Shown: positions 23,925 to 32,319 of the stretch, in pieces
Numbering within the stretch: the stretch's first letter is position 1
How the letters are laid out: each line of letters opens with the position of its first letter
The notes under the pieces: model-generated
Database searches by the model: none
Told to the model about the DNA's origin: nothing
What the model saw: only the letters and a program-made list of their open reading frames with translations
Origin: Sulfurimonas sp. UBA6014
GTDB taxonomy: Bacteria > Campylobacterota > Campylobacteria > Campylobacterales > Sulfurimonadaceae
DNA: 37,051 bases
NCBI GenBank assembly: GCA_002428085.1
Contig: DJAA01000043.1
Location: 1-37,051 of the forward strand
Reading direction: 5' to 3'
Position numbers and translations under genes: made by a program

Positions 23925-24716
23925 ATGAATAAAAAAATGACGCTATCTTCTATCAAAAAAACCAAAGGGGTGCGACCTTTGGTGATGATAACTGCTTATG
24001 ATGCTCTCTTTGCGAGACTTTTAGAGACAAGTGCTGACATCATTTTAGTCGGCGATAGTCTTAACATGAGCTTTGCAGGCAAAAGCGATACGTTAAGTGC
24101 AACACTAGAACAGATGATATACCATACAAATGCTGTCTGCATGGGTGCAAAAGAGAGTTTTATAATCTGCGATATGCCCTTTGGAACATATACAAACAAG
24201 GAAGATGCGTTGCGAAATTCTATGAGAGTTTTTCAAGAGACCCTAGCCGATAGCGTTAAAATAGAAGGGGGAGAGGAGCGAGCACCTATCATTTCCTATC
24301 TTACAAAAAATGGCATTGCCGTTTGTGGTCATATTGGCTTGTTGCCACAGTCTGTTCGGAGCGAGGGCGGTTACAAAGTTAAAGGAAAAACGCAAGAAGA
24401 AAAACTCCAACTCATCAAAGATGCGCAAGCGATAGAATCAGCGGGAGCATTTTGTATGGTTGTCGAAGGGGTCAAAGCAGATGTTGCAAAAGAGATTGCC
24501 TCATGTGTAAGTATTCCCGTCATAGGTATCGGTGCTGGAGCAGATGTAGATGGACAAGTTCTTGTTTTTTCCGATATGCTCGGGCTTTTTGAGGAGTTTA
24601 CCCCAAAATTTGTCAAAAAATATATTGACGGAGCACGTTTGGTAAAAGATGCTCTGAAAAACTATGCCGATGAAGTCCACAACAAAGAGTTTCCTCAAGA
24701 AATTCACACGTATTAA
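23925..24716 (+). CDS. panB: 3-methyl-2-oxobutanoate hydroxymethyltransferase
   Basis: First step of pantothenate synthesis, adding a hydroxymethyl group from methylene-tetrahydrofolate to alpha-ketoisovalerate. It has 263 residues. Blocks seen are ITAYDALFARLLE, ILVGDSLNMSFAGKSDTL, ICDMPFGTY, VKIEGG, GHIGLLPQSV and IPVIGIGAGADVDGQVLV. The ribosome-binding site is weak (AGAG). It starts a plus-strand run with ruvB 13 nt downstream. Confidence 0.96.
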   Translation: MNKKMTLSSIKKTKGVRPLVMITAYDALFARLLETSADIILVGDSLNMSFAGKSDTLSATLEQMIYHTNAVCMGAKESFIICDMPFGTYTNKEDALRNSMRVFQETLADSVKIEGGEERAPIISYLTKNGIAVCGHIGLLPQSVRSEGGYKVKGKTQEEKLQLIKDAQAIESAGAFCMVVEGVKADVAKEIASCVSIPVIGIGAGADVDGQVLVFSDMLGLFEEFTPKFVKKYIDGARLVKDALKNYADEVHNKEFPQEIHTY

Positions 24717-24729
24717 ACAGGCTTAAGCG

Positions 24730-25746
24730 ATGAACAGAATAGTAGAAATTGAAACTTTTAACGCAGATGAAGAGAGAGTCGAGGTTTCACTTCGTCCTGA
24801 TGCTTGGTGCGAGTATATTGGACAAGAGCAAATTAAAAAAAATCTTGGTGTTTTTATAGAAGCAAGCAAAAAAAGAGGTGAAGCACTTGACCACGTTCTT
24901 TTTTTTGGACCTCCTGGACTTGGAAAAACGACACTCGCTCTCATCATTGCAAATGAGATGAACGCAAACATAAAAGTAACCGCCGCTCCTATGATAGAAA
25001 AAAGTGGTGATTTAGCAGCACTTCTTACAAACTTAGAAGAGGGTGACATCCTTTTTATAGATGAGATTCACCGCCTCTCGCCTGCCGTTGAAGAGATACT
25101 TTACTCCTCTATGGAAGACTTTAGAATCGATATCATTATAGGAAGTGGTCCCGCAGCGCAAACTGTTAAAATCGACCTTCCGCGTTTTACTCTCATTGGT
25201 GCAACAACGCGCGCAGGCATGCTCTCAAATCCACTGAGAGATAGGTTTGGGATGAGTTTTCGAATGCAGTTTTATACGCCCCAAGAGCTAGCAAAAATTA
25301 TCGCGCAGGCTTCAAACAAACTCAGTAAAGAGATTCTTCATGAGGCGTGTATGGAGATAGCCAAAAGAAGCAGAGGGACACCCCGAATTGCGTTACGTCT
25401 CCTTCGTCGCGTACGAGATTTTGCAGATGTTGCGCAAGAGAAAGATATAGGGCATACAAGAACAAAATATGCATTAAATGAGTTAGGGATAAACTCTCAT
25501 GGTTTTGATGAGATGGATTTGCGCCTTTTGCGCCTTTTGGCCTCAAACAACACAAGAGCTATGGGTTTAAGCACCATTGCTGCGGCCCTTAGTGAAGATG
25601 AGGGAACGGTTGAAGATGTCCTTGAGCCTTACTTAATAGCAAACGGATATCTTGAGCGAACAGCAAAAGGCAGAAGAGCAACCCGCGCAACATATGAAGT
25701 TTTAAATTTAACACCACCGACAGAAGAAGGGACACTTTTCTCATGA
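24730..25746 (+). CDS. ruvB: Holliday junction helicase RuvB
   Basis: The AAA+ motor of RuvAB branch migration in recombination. It has 338 residues. The N-terminal block is LRPDAWCEYIGQEQIKKNL; Walker A is FFGPPGLGKTTLA; Walker B is ILFIDEIHRLSPAVEE; then TLIGATTRAGMLSNPLRDRFG and the winged-helix end GYLERTAKGRRAT. It overlaps the permease gene by 4 bp (ATGA). ruvA and ruvC are not in the window. Confidence 0.97.
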   Translation: MNRIVEIETFNADEERVEVSLRPDAWCEYIGQEQIKKNLGVFIEASKKRGEALDHVLFFGPPGLGKTTLALIIANEMNANIKVTAAPMIEKSGDLAALLTNLEEGDILFIDEIHRLSPAVEEILYSSMEDFRIDIIIGSGPAAQTVKIDLPRFTLIGATTRAGMLSNPLRDRFGMSFRMQFYTPQELAKIIAQASNKLSKEILHEACMEIAKRSRGTPRIALRLLRRVRDFADVAQEKDIGHTRTKYALNELGINSHGFDEMDLRLLRLLASNNTRAMGLSTIAAALSEDEGTVEDVLEPYLIANGYLERTAKGRRATRATYEVLNLTPPTEEGTLFS

Positions 25747-26792
25747 AACCACAATATTTCGTAGGCATTCTTTTTGCCACTTCACTTTATTGGATGTATC
25801 TTTTGTATACTCCATTTTTACTTGGTATCACCATCGCTGCACTTTTAGCCATTTCAACAGCAAATATACAGAATTTTTTTGAAAAAATTTACGGCTCAAA
25901 ATTTTTAGCGGCTCTGAGTTCAAGTTTTTTGCTTGCTATCTTATTTTTCGTACCCCTTGGGTATTTTTTAGCAACATTAAGTATCAGGCTCGATAGCTTG
26001 GAGCCTCATACGCTTGAAAATATTGAGATTTTAGTGAAAAACTTTATCGAAAATCCACCAGAGTATTTGATATTTTTAAAGCCTTATGTTGACATTGCCA
26101 TTAAAGATATCAACATGAGCTCGCTTGCAAACAATGCACTCTCTTTAACTGGAATCATAGGAACTTTTAGTGCGGGGTATCTCAAAAATGCTTTTTTAGT
26201 CATCATTTTTTATTTTTTTGCGCAGTATAACGGGGCATTTGTTGTAGAGTTGCTCAAGCGCGTTTTGCAAATGTCGGTGGATGAGACGACGACACTTGTC
26301 AAGGAGCTCTCTTCTGTCATGAGCGTTGTGTTTTACTCTATCATCGCAAATGCAATGTTTCAGGGAGTTCTTTTTGGGGTGGCGATTTCATTTATCGGTT
26401 ATAATGGTTTGCTTTTTGGCATCATGTACAGTTTTGCCTCTTTGATTCCCGTAGTTGGGGGCGTCATGATGTGGTTGCCATTTATGCTGTATGAGTTCTC
26501 TTTAGGTCATGATTCCAATGCAATTTTCATAGCTGCGTACTCTATCATGGCAATTTCTGTTATCGCTGATACATTTTTAAAGCCTTTGATTATCAAAGAG
26601 ATAAACAAAAGACTTTTAAAAGAGGATGACGCGAGGATGAATGAGCTTGTGATTTTCTTCGCAATTTTAGCAGGACTCACAACATTTGGTTTTTGGGGGA
26701 TGATACTTGGACCTGCTATTACAGCATTTTTCCTCACAATTTTAAAACTATTTGAGGCTCGAACAAAAGAGTGTGAAATGAGAGATTCTTAG
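25743..26792 (+). CDS. AI-2E (PerM/YhhT) family membrane permease
   Basis: A 349-residue polytopic membrane protein of the AI-2 exporter family. I see about seven or eight hydrophobic helices: two near the N-terminus (LLYTPFLLGITIAALLAIS, FLLAILFFVPLGYFLATL), then a soluble loop at about 80-130, then the cluster GVLFGVAISFIGYNGLLFGI, SLIPVVGGVMMWLPFML, and the C-terminal AGLTTFGFWGMILGPAITAF typical of the family. The substrate is unknown; family members include AI-2 exporters and Na+/H+ antiporters. It is coupled to ruvB by overlap and ends convergent with the acyltransferase gene (4-bp overlap). Confidence 0.88.
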   Translation: MKPQYFVGILFATSLYWMYLLYTPFLLGITIAALLAISTANIQNFFEKIYGSKFLAALSSSFLLAILFFVPLGYFLATLSIRLDSLEPHTLENIEILVKNFIENPPEYLIFLKPYVDIAIKDINMSSLANNALSLTGIIGTFSAGYLKNAFLVIIFYFFAQYNGAFVVELLKRVLQMSVDETTTLVKELSSVMSVVFYSIIANAMFQGVLFGVAISFIGYNGLLFGIMYSFASLIPVVGGVMMWLPFMLYEFSLGHDSNAIFIAAYSIMAISVIADTFLKPLIIKEINKRLLKEDDARMNELVIFFAILAGLTTFGFWGMILGPAITAFFLTILKLFEARTKECEMRDS

Positions 26793-27676
26793 GATTTATA
26801 AATCTCTGGATAGTCATCCTTAAATCTTCTATGGAGCCAAAACCAAGGCTCTGGTTCTTTTAAAATCTCGTCTGAAAGCCATTTTGTCTGCATTTGAGTT
26901 GAAACTAAAATGTCATGTGCTTCATCCTCTGTTTTTGGCGCAATGATCTCTTCGCCAAAACGAATCACGTAGTGTTCATCATCTTTTGTATGAATAAGTG
27001 CTGGAAGAAGTGCTGCATTAAATTTTCTTGCCAGATATGCAGTGGTTTTTATTTGACTAGTTGGATGATTTAAAAACTCCACACTCACCGCCTCTTTTTT
27101 GTTCACATTGGTGTCTATAAGTATCGCCATTGCACCACCTGAGCGCATTTGAGCAATCATCGCTCTTGTCGCTCCGCGTCTCTCAACATAGGTCATTCTC
27201 CACTTGGCACGCGCGCTTAAGAGATACTCTTCAAAATATCTGTTTTTCATGTGTTTGTAAACAATCATGAGCGGTTCAAATTTCGCACTCACCATGCTGC
27301 CCGCGAACTCCCAAGCTCCATAATGACCTGTAACTATGATAATAGGTCTTTTTTCTTGTTGCGCTTTTATGAGCACTTCTTCGTTTTCAAAAGTCACTTT
27401 TTTTGCTATTTCCTCGACGCTGTAGTACCGACTTTCCATGGTATGCAAAAAATTTAAAAGCAACAATTTGAAAGAGTATTTTGTCGTTCGCACAACAAAC
27501 GCTTCATCTACATTTGCACCGTAAACAAATTTTAAATTGTCTCTGACTACTTTTTTATATCTTTTGCTCAGCAAGTAGGCAAGCTTTCCAAGCCCTATAA
27601 AAATCGCGCGTCTGAGCCTTCTTGGCAAAATCATTAAAAATTTTTCTAGCACTAAAAAAAGGGTAAATCCAATCAT
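26789..27676 (-). CDS. lpxL: lipid A biosynthesis acyltransferase (LpxL/HtrB family)
   Basis: Adds a secondary acyl chain to Kdo-lipid A at the inner membrane. It has 295 residues with an N-terminal hydrophobic stretch. The catalytic HX4E motif is GHYGAWEFAG, followed by VYKHMKNRYFEEYL, RGATRAMIAQMRSGGAMAILIDTN and the C-terminal block EPEPWFWLHRRFKDDYPE. It overlaps waaC by 4 bp. Which acyl position it serves cannot be told. Confidence 0.92.
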   Translation of the reverse strand: MIGFTLFLVLEKFLMILPRRLRRAIFIGLGKLAYLLSKRYKKVVRDNLKFVYGANVDEAFVVRTTKYSFKLLLLNFLHTMESRYYSVEEIAKKVTFENEEVLIKAQQEKRPIIIVTGHYGAWEFAGSMVSAKFEPLMIVYKHMKNRYFEEYLLSARAKWRMTYVERRGATRAMIAQMRSGGAMAILIDTNVNKKEAVSVEFLNHPTSQIKTTAYLARKFNAALLPALIHTKDDEHYVIRFGEEIIAPKTEDEAHDILVSTQMQTKWLSDEILKEPEPWFWLHRRFKDDYPEIYKS

Positions 27677-28683
27677 GGTAAAAGTTCCTTTGCTTGCATG
27701 AGAATCTCCTGGACTTGTATCTCTTTTATAGAAAAATCATTTTTATTTATTTTATGGATGTCTACTTTTGAGGGTGATTTTATGGCTCTATTTTTGGGTG
27801 TCTCATACATCATTCTGCTGGTTGTCGGACCAAAAAGTGTGATGGAGGGAATATTTTGCGCCCACGCCATATGTGTGGGTCCTGTGTCCCCTCCGATGAG
27901 TAAATCAACACTTGAGATAAGGTCAACAAGTTCGCTCAAAGAGAGCTTGGGAGCAAGCGTAGCATGAGAAGAGTTTTCACAAATCCACATGGCAGACTCT
28001 TTTTCAGCTTCACCTCCCCAAATGATAATGCAGTTTTCTCCAAGTGCGTCGCAAAGAGCGGCGTATTTCTCTTTAGGATACTTTTTAGACTCCCATGAAG
28101 CACCGATAACGAGGGCGATGTTTTTTTGAACTTTTGCCATGACCGCCGCACTCTTTGGACCAAGCTTGGAGTGAGTAAAAATAGGCTCTTTATTTAAAAG
28201 CATCGCGTCAGTTATCACAAATCCCAAGGCATCACAAACCACCAACGCATTTCGTTTTACTATATTTTCCTCATAGGCAATATGGGATGTGGTTTTGTAA
28301 AAATAGGATGCAAAACCCTCTCGTGCAGAGTTTTTGTCAAAGCCATGTAAATTTTTGCCAATAAGTCTTGAGACGATAGCAGATTTTATAAGCCCCTGAA
28401 TATCGACAATCACATCAAACTCACCCAAAGAGCGCAGATACAAAATAGTCTCTTTTAAAAGTGAAAAGCTTTTTTGAGTTTTAAGCTTTTTAAGATTCAG
28501 CGTATGGACAGCATGAACAAAAGGATGATTTTGTAAAAGCGGAGCAAAGACTTCTTCGGTAATCCACTCTATCTTGGCAAGAGGAAACTCTTTATGTAAA
28601 AACTGCAAAACCACAGCAGAGTTTACAATATCGCCAAGAGCCGAGAGCCGAACAAGTGCTATACGTTTTATATCTTTTTTCAT
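27673..28683 (-). CDS. waaC: lipopolysaccharide heptosyltransferase I
   Basis: GT9-family enzyme adding the first heptose to Kdo of the inner core. It has 336 residues. Blocks are IALVRLSALGDIVNSAVVLQFL, FDVIVDIQGLIKSAIVSRLIG, the donor site VIGASWESKKYPKEKYAAL and LLIGGDTGPTHMAWAQNIP with ITLFGPT. It is the first gene of a two-gene unit with lpxL, consistent with lipopolysaccharide core assembly together with waaA at 10026. Confidence 0.92.
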   Translation of the reverse strand: MKKDIKRIALVRLSALGDIVNSAVVLQFLHKEFPLAKIEWITEEVFAPLLQNHPFVHAVHTLNLKKLKTQKSFSLLKETILYLRSLGEFDVIVDIQGLIKSAIVSRLIGKNLHGFDKNSAREGFASYFYKTTSHIAYEENIVKRNALVVCDALGFVITDAMLLNKEPIFTHSKLGPKSAAVMAKVQKNIALVIGASWESKKYPKEKYAALCDALGENCIIIWGGEAEKESAMWICENSSHATLAPKLSLSELVDLISSVDLLIGGDTGPTHMAWAQNIPSITLFGPTTSRMMYETPKNRAIKSPSKVDIHKINKNDFSIKEIQVQEILMQAKELLP

Positions 28684-28815
28684 GGCGAAAATTATAGCTA
28701 ATTTACATACTTTAAAGAAAAATAAACGATAGACTTTTAACTAACTTGTATATCTAAAATTGTATATATTGATTTTAGATATAATCACACGAATTTTTAC
28801 TAAGGAGAGCCAAAA
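28684..28815 (+). promoter_or_regulatory. promoter with 12-bp dyad upstream of the PDC-sensor operon
   Basis: In the divergent waaC/PDC gap there is a perfect 12-bp inverted repeat, TATATCTAAAAT at 28749-28760 and ATTTTAGATATA at 28772-28783, with an 11-nt centre. The right arm overlaps a perfect -10 TATAAT at 28780-28785. The ribosome-binding site AAGGAGAG lies about 7 nt before the start at 28816. The dyad covers the -35 to -10 interval and is well placed as a repressor operator. Confidence 0.6.
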
Positions 28816-29721
28816 ATGACACCATCAGATATACAAGATTTTTCGCAAGGCCGTACAAAGGCAAGAGCCTATTTTTGTTACTTATTTTCTAAAAATATAC
28901 CAAATAGACTCCCATCTATAACCCAAGAGATGGTTATGCCTCGTCTTTTAAAAATTAAAGGTGATTTGGAAAATTGTGAAGGTGTGTATCTTTTAGATCA
29001 CAAAGGGGTTCAAGTAACGCCAACCTTTACTGCCACGAAACAAATAGACTCTGATGCTGGGAAAATTAGAGCTGACAGAGCTTACTATTACCGTGCTGTG
29101 CGAGAAGGTAGATGTACCATTACAGACCCGTATCCATCTCTTATAACGGGTGACTTGAGTGTAACGGCGTCGCAGCCAATTTATTGTGAAACGGGAGAGC
29201 TAAAATTTGTAGCTTGTTTAGATATGCCTTTTGGGGATGTTCTTAAAATATCTCATCTCAATACTTTTGACACTTTTTTTGGTAACTTTTTTAAATACTC
29301 TTATGGAATTTTCGCTTTTGCCCTTATAGCAGTTGCTTTATTATTGTTTTTAAAAGGGATGCAAAGTTTTTTCACTTATGAAATTACTTTGTCTCATTTT
29401 GAAGCAAAAAATGTTTTTGAAGCAACGATTTTAATCACTCTCGCACTCGCCATATTCGATTTGGCTAAAACCCTCATTGAAGAGGAGATTATGGGACGAC
29501 ACAAAGAGCACAATGTTTCAGGTCCGCATAAAACAATGGTACGATTTCTAGGCTCTATTATTATTGCTTTATCGATTGAGGCGTTGATGCTGGTTTTCAA
29601 ATTTGCTATTACAGACCCTGAAAAATTGATGTATGCCATGTATATAGTTGGTGGGGTCTCTGGCCTTCTTGTGGGACTTGCAATTTATATCAAATTTACA
29701 AATTTAAAGATTTTTGAATGA
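28816..29721 (+). CDS. PDC (Cache)-sensor protein with four membrane helices
   Basis: A 301-residue protein. Residues about 5-150 look like a PDC/Cache ligand-binding domain (EGVYLLDHKGVQVTPTF; RADRAYYYRAVREGRCTITDPYPSLITGDLSVTASQPIY; FVACLDMPFG). Four hydrophobic helices follow at about 162-182, 200-220, 242-264 and 272-294. No kinase, GGDEF, methyl-accepting or receiver domain is present. Unlike most Cache sensors it has no N-terminal membrane helix or signal peptide, so the sensor domain may face the cytoplasm. Five cysteines lie in the sensor part (21, 54, 100, 124, 134). It overlaps hisH by 4 bp. Signalling output is unknown. Confidence 0.78.
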   Translation: MTPSDIQDFSQGRTKARAYFCYLFSKNIPNRLPSITQEMVMPRLLKIKGDLENCEGVYLLDHKGVQVTPTFTATKQIDSDAGKIRADRAYYYRAVREGRCTITDPYPSLITGDLSVTASQPIYCETGELKFVACLDMPFGDVLKISHLNTFDTFFGNFFKYSYGIFAFALIAVALLLFLKGMQSFFTYEITLSHFEAKNVFEATILITLALAIFDLAKTLIEEEIMGRHKEHNVSGPHKTMVRFLGSIIIALSIEALMLVFKFAITDPEKLMYAMYIVGGVSGLLVGLAIYIKFTNLKIFE

Positions 29722-30329
29722 TAGCAATCGTTGACTACAACATGGGCAATTTGGCAAGTGTTCAAAATGCTTTTGCTAAGTTAGGGCAAGCAACAGTTGT
29801 GGAGAGCGACCCTGCAAAGTTTCAAAATTATGACAAACTCCTTCTCCCTGGAGTCGGTGCTTTTGGTGATGCGATGGAGCATTTAAAAGAGCGCGATATG
29901 ATAGAACCTCTCAAGGAGTTCGCAAAAAATGGAAAATACATGCTTGGCATTTGCTTAGGAATGCAACTCCTTTTTGAGAGTAGCGAAGAGTTTGGACATC
30001 ATGAAGGGCTAGGTCTTATCAAAGGCAAAGTAGTTGCATTTGACACTTCAAAATTTCAAGAGCCACTCAAAGTGCCACATATGGGGTGGAACAAAATGTT
30101 CATAAAGGAACATCCACTTTTTAAGGGTCTTAACGAAGGGGATTATTTATATTTTGTCCACTCCTATCATGCCCTTTGTGCGCATGAAAAAGATATCATT
30201 GGAACAACAGAATATGGCTATAGTTTCGCCTCTGCTGTTGCATGTGCAAATGTCTTAGGCATTCAGCCTCACCCTGAAAAAAGCCATAATAACGGTTTGA
30301 AAATTTTAGAAAATTTTATAGGAATATAG
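29718..30329 (+). CDS. hisH: imidazole glycerol phosphate synthase, glutaminase subunit
   Basis: Supplies ammonia from glutamine to HisF in histidine synthesis. It has 203 residues. The N-terminus IAIVDYNMGNLASVQNAF, oxyanion/PGVG block LLLPGVGAFGDAM, nucleophile Cys in MLGICLGMQLLFE, and His-Glu of the triad in GIQPHPEKSH are present. It starts inside the PDC-sensor gene (ATGA overlap) and its TAG is followed directly by the hisA ATG. hisF is not in the window. Confidence 0.96.
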   Translation: MIAIVDYNMGNLASVQNAFAKLGQATVVESDPAKFQNYDKLLLPGVGAFGDAMEHLKERDMIEPLKEFAKNGKYMLGICLGMQLLFESSEEFGHHEGLGLIKGKVVAFDTSKFQEPLKVPHMGWNKMFIKEHPLFKGLNEGDYLYFVHSYHALCAHEKDIIGTTEYGYSFASAVACANVLGIQPHPEKSHNNGLKILENFIGI

Positions 30330-31040
30330 ATGACTTTATACCCAGCCATAGATTTAAAAGACGGCAAGGCGGTTCGCCTCACAAAAGGACTCATGGAGAG
30401 TGCAAAAATTTACTCAGATGAGCCTTGGAGTTTAGTAAAAAAGTTTGAGGAGATGGGTGCCAAATGGGTCCATATCGTTGATCTCAACGGCGCTTTTGCT
30501 GGTGAGCCAAAGAACTTGGAACAGATTATAAAAATCAGGCAAAACTGCAGTGTCAAACTTGAACTTGGTGGTGGCATTCGAGATGAAGAGACCATCAAAA
30601 AAATGTTAGCAATTGGCATAGATAGAATAATTCTTGGCTCAATAGCAGTTAAAAACCCTGAGTTTGTCAAAGAAATGGCATCAAAATATCCCATAGCAGT
30701 TGGCATTGATGCCATTAATGGCTATGTAGCAGTTGAGGGTTGGGGTGAAGTGAGTACCATGAAAGCTACTGATTTAGCACGTGCATTTGCCCATGCAGGT
30801 GTTGAAGCCATCATCTGTACGGATGTTGGCAGAGATGGAACTTTAAGCGGTGTCAATGTTGATTTTACTCTTGATATTGCAAGAGCAAGCAACGTAGCTA
30901 CTATTGCCAGCGGCGGGGTCAAAGATGAGAACGACATTTATGCACTTATGGAGACAAAAGAGATTGAGGGCGTCATTATTGGAAAAGCCTACTATGAGGG
31001 GACGTTAGACCTCGCAAAGATGTTTACACTCATAAATTAA
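30330..31040 (+). CDS. hisA: phosphoribosylformimino-AICAR phosphate isomerase
   Basis: The isomerase preceding HisF/HisH in histidine synthesis. It has 236 residues in a TIM barrel. Catalytic Asp near residue 8 is in YPAIDLKDGKAVRLTKG; phosphate-binding blocks are LGGGIRDEETI, RIILGSIAVKNP, CTDVGRDGTLSG (second catalytic Asp) and IASGGVKDEND with GVIIGKAYYEG. It follows hisH without a gap. A 66-bp spacer to cheY holds an AT-rich possible promoter. Confidence 0.96.
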   Translation: MTLYPAIDLKDGKAVRLTKGLMESAKIYSDEPWSLVKKFEEMGAKWVHIVDLNGAFAGEPKNLEQIIKIRQNCSVKLELGGGIRDEETIKKMLAIGIDRIILGSIAVKNPEFVKEMASKYPIAVGIDAINGYVAVEGWGEVSTMKATDLARAFAHAGVEAIICTDVGRDGTLSGVNVDFTLDIARASNVATIASGGVKDENDIYALMETKEIEGVIIGKAYYEGTLDLAKMFTLIN

Positions 31041-31106
31041 TAGTAAAATAAACAGAATTTAGATAACATAATGAGATAAATTTTGCAAAAATAAAAGGAT
31101 TTTAAT

Positions 31107-31481
31107 TTGAAATTACTTGTTGTTGATGATAGCTCTACAATGCGTCGAATTATTAAAAATACTTTGGCTCGTTTAGGGTATAAAGATATTTTAGAAGGGG
31201 AAGACGGGCTTCAAGGTTGGGCAGCTATGGATGCGAACCCAGATATTGAGATGCTCATTACTGACTGGAATATGCCTGAGATGAATGGGCTTGAGTTAGT
31301 AAAAAAAGTTCGTGCTGATGCACGTTTTAAAGATTTACCGATTATTATGGTAACTACCGAGGGTGGAAAAGCTGAAGTTATTACAGCTCTAAAAGCTGGC
31401 GTCAACAATTATATTGTGAAACCTTTTACTCCACAAGTTTTGAAAGAAAAACTCGGTGCTGTAATGGGTGTTGCGGAGTAA
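31107..31481 (+). CDS. cheY: chemotaxis response regulator CheY
   Basis: A 124-residue single receiver domain. Acidic pocket residues are in VVDDSSTMRR, the phospho-acceptor Asp in MLITDWNMPEMNG, the switch Thr in IIMVTTEGG, and the conserved Lys in NYIVKPFTP, so it is predicted to switch the flagellar motor. The start is a TTG at 31107 with AAAGGA upstream. It overlaps prmA by one base (TAATG). The cheY-prmA-ftsH order matches what I recall from H. pylori. Confidence 0.95.
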   Translation: MKLLVVDDSSTMRRIIKNTLARLGYKDILEGEDGLQGWAAMDANPDIEMLITDWNMPEMNGLELVKKVRADARFKDLPIIMVTTEGGKAEVITALKAGVNNYIVKPFTPQVLKEKLGAVMGVAE

Positions 31482-32308
31482 TGTTAGAGAGCTATTATGA
31501 GCTAGTTGTTAAAATCTCTTCTCATAACTCACTCTACTTAGACTTTCTAAGCGATACCCTTCCCATAGGATTTGAAGAGTTTGATGGTGGATTTATCATC
31601 AGAAGTGAAGAGAATCTTGATACGATTGTTTGGGGATTAGAGCAGTTTACAGAGGCTTTGCAAAAGGCTTTAGGTGAGACAATCGAAATTGAATGTCAAC
31701 AAACTAAACATAAAAACAGTGACTGGGTTGCACTTTACCAAAAAAGCATTCAACCTCTGCAGATAGATAAATTTTATATTCACCCAACTTGGGATGAACC
31801 TAACTTAGAACTCATCAATATAGCTATAAATCCAGCTTTAGCTTTTGGAACTGGACACCATCCCACAACTGCAGCATCACTCAAAGCTATAAGTAAGTAC
31901 GTAAAACCTCGGCATGAGATGATCGATGTTGGGTGTGGCAGCGGGATACTTGGCATAGGAGCTCTCAAAATGGGAGCGATTGTCGATGCATGTGATACAG
32001 ATGAAATTTCAGTTGAAAATACAAAAGAAAATGCCGTGCTCAATGGAGTAACATTTTCAAATTTATGGCAAGGTTCATGTTCTGCGAGCGACAAAAAATA
32101 TGATGTTGTTGTAGCAAATATTGTAGCCGATGTCTTAACTTTTATAGCAAAAGAGTTAAAAAATGCGCTCAAACATCAGGGTATTTTAATTTTATCAGGT
32201 ATTTTAGATAAACATGAAAAAAAAGTTTTAGGTTTTTATAAAGAGTTAGAACTCTTAGAACGAATTGTTGAAGATGAGTGGGTGACCCTCATTTTACAAA
32301 AAAGATAA
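31481..32308 (+). CDS. prmA: ribosomal protein L11 methyltransferase
   Basis: Methylates ribosomal protein L11 using SAM. It has 275 residues with an N-terminal substrate-binding domain (about 1-90) and a Rossmann methyltransferase domain. Blocks are LAFGTGHHPTTAASLKAI, motif I MIDVGCGSGILGIGALKMGA, and YDVVVANIVADVLTFIA. Its translation is coupled to cheY by a TAATG junction. The next start, ftsH, lies 12 nt downstream. Confidence 0.95.
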   Translation: MLESYYELVVKISSHNSLYLDFLSDTLPIGFEEFDGGFIIRSEENLDTIVWGLEQFTEALQKALGETIEIECQQTKHKNSDWVALYQKSIQPLQIDKFYIHPTWDEPNLELINIAINPALAFGTGHHPTTAASLKAISKYVKPRHEMIDVGCGSGILGIGALKMGAIVDACDTDEISVENTKENAVLNGVTFSNLWQGSCSASDKKYDVVVANIVADVLTFIAKELKNALKHQGILILSGILDKHEKKVLGFYKELELLERIVEDEWVTLILQKR

Positions 32309-32319
32309 AAGGCTCAAAA

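Noticed and set aside
24723..25049. Open frame of 108 codons antisense to ruvB
   Set aside because: It lies wholly opposite the highly conserved RuvB AAA+ region, its product has low-complexity Ser/Phe-rich sequence and no family motif; it is a shadow of ruvB codon use.
31780..32172. Open frame of 130 codons antisense to prmA
   Set aside because: It mirrors the conserved PrmA methyltransferase domain and lacks a ribosome-binding site and any recognisable motif.
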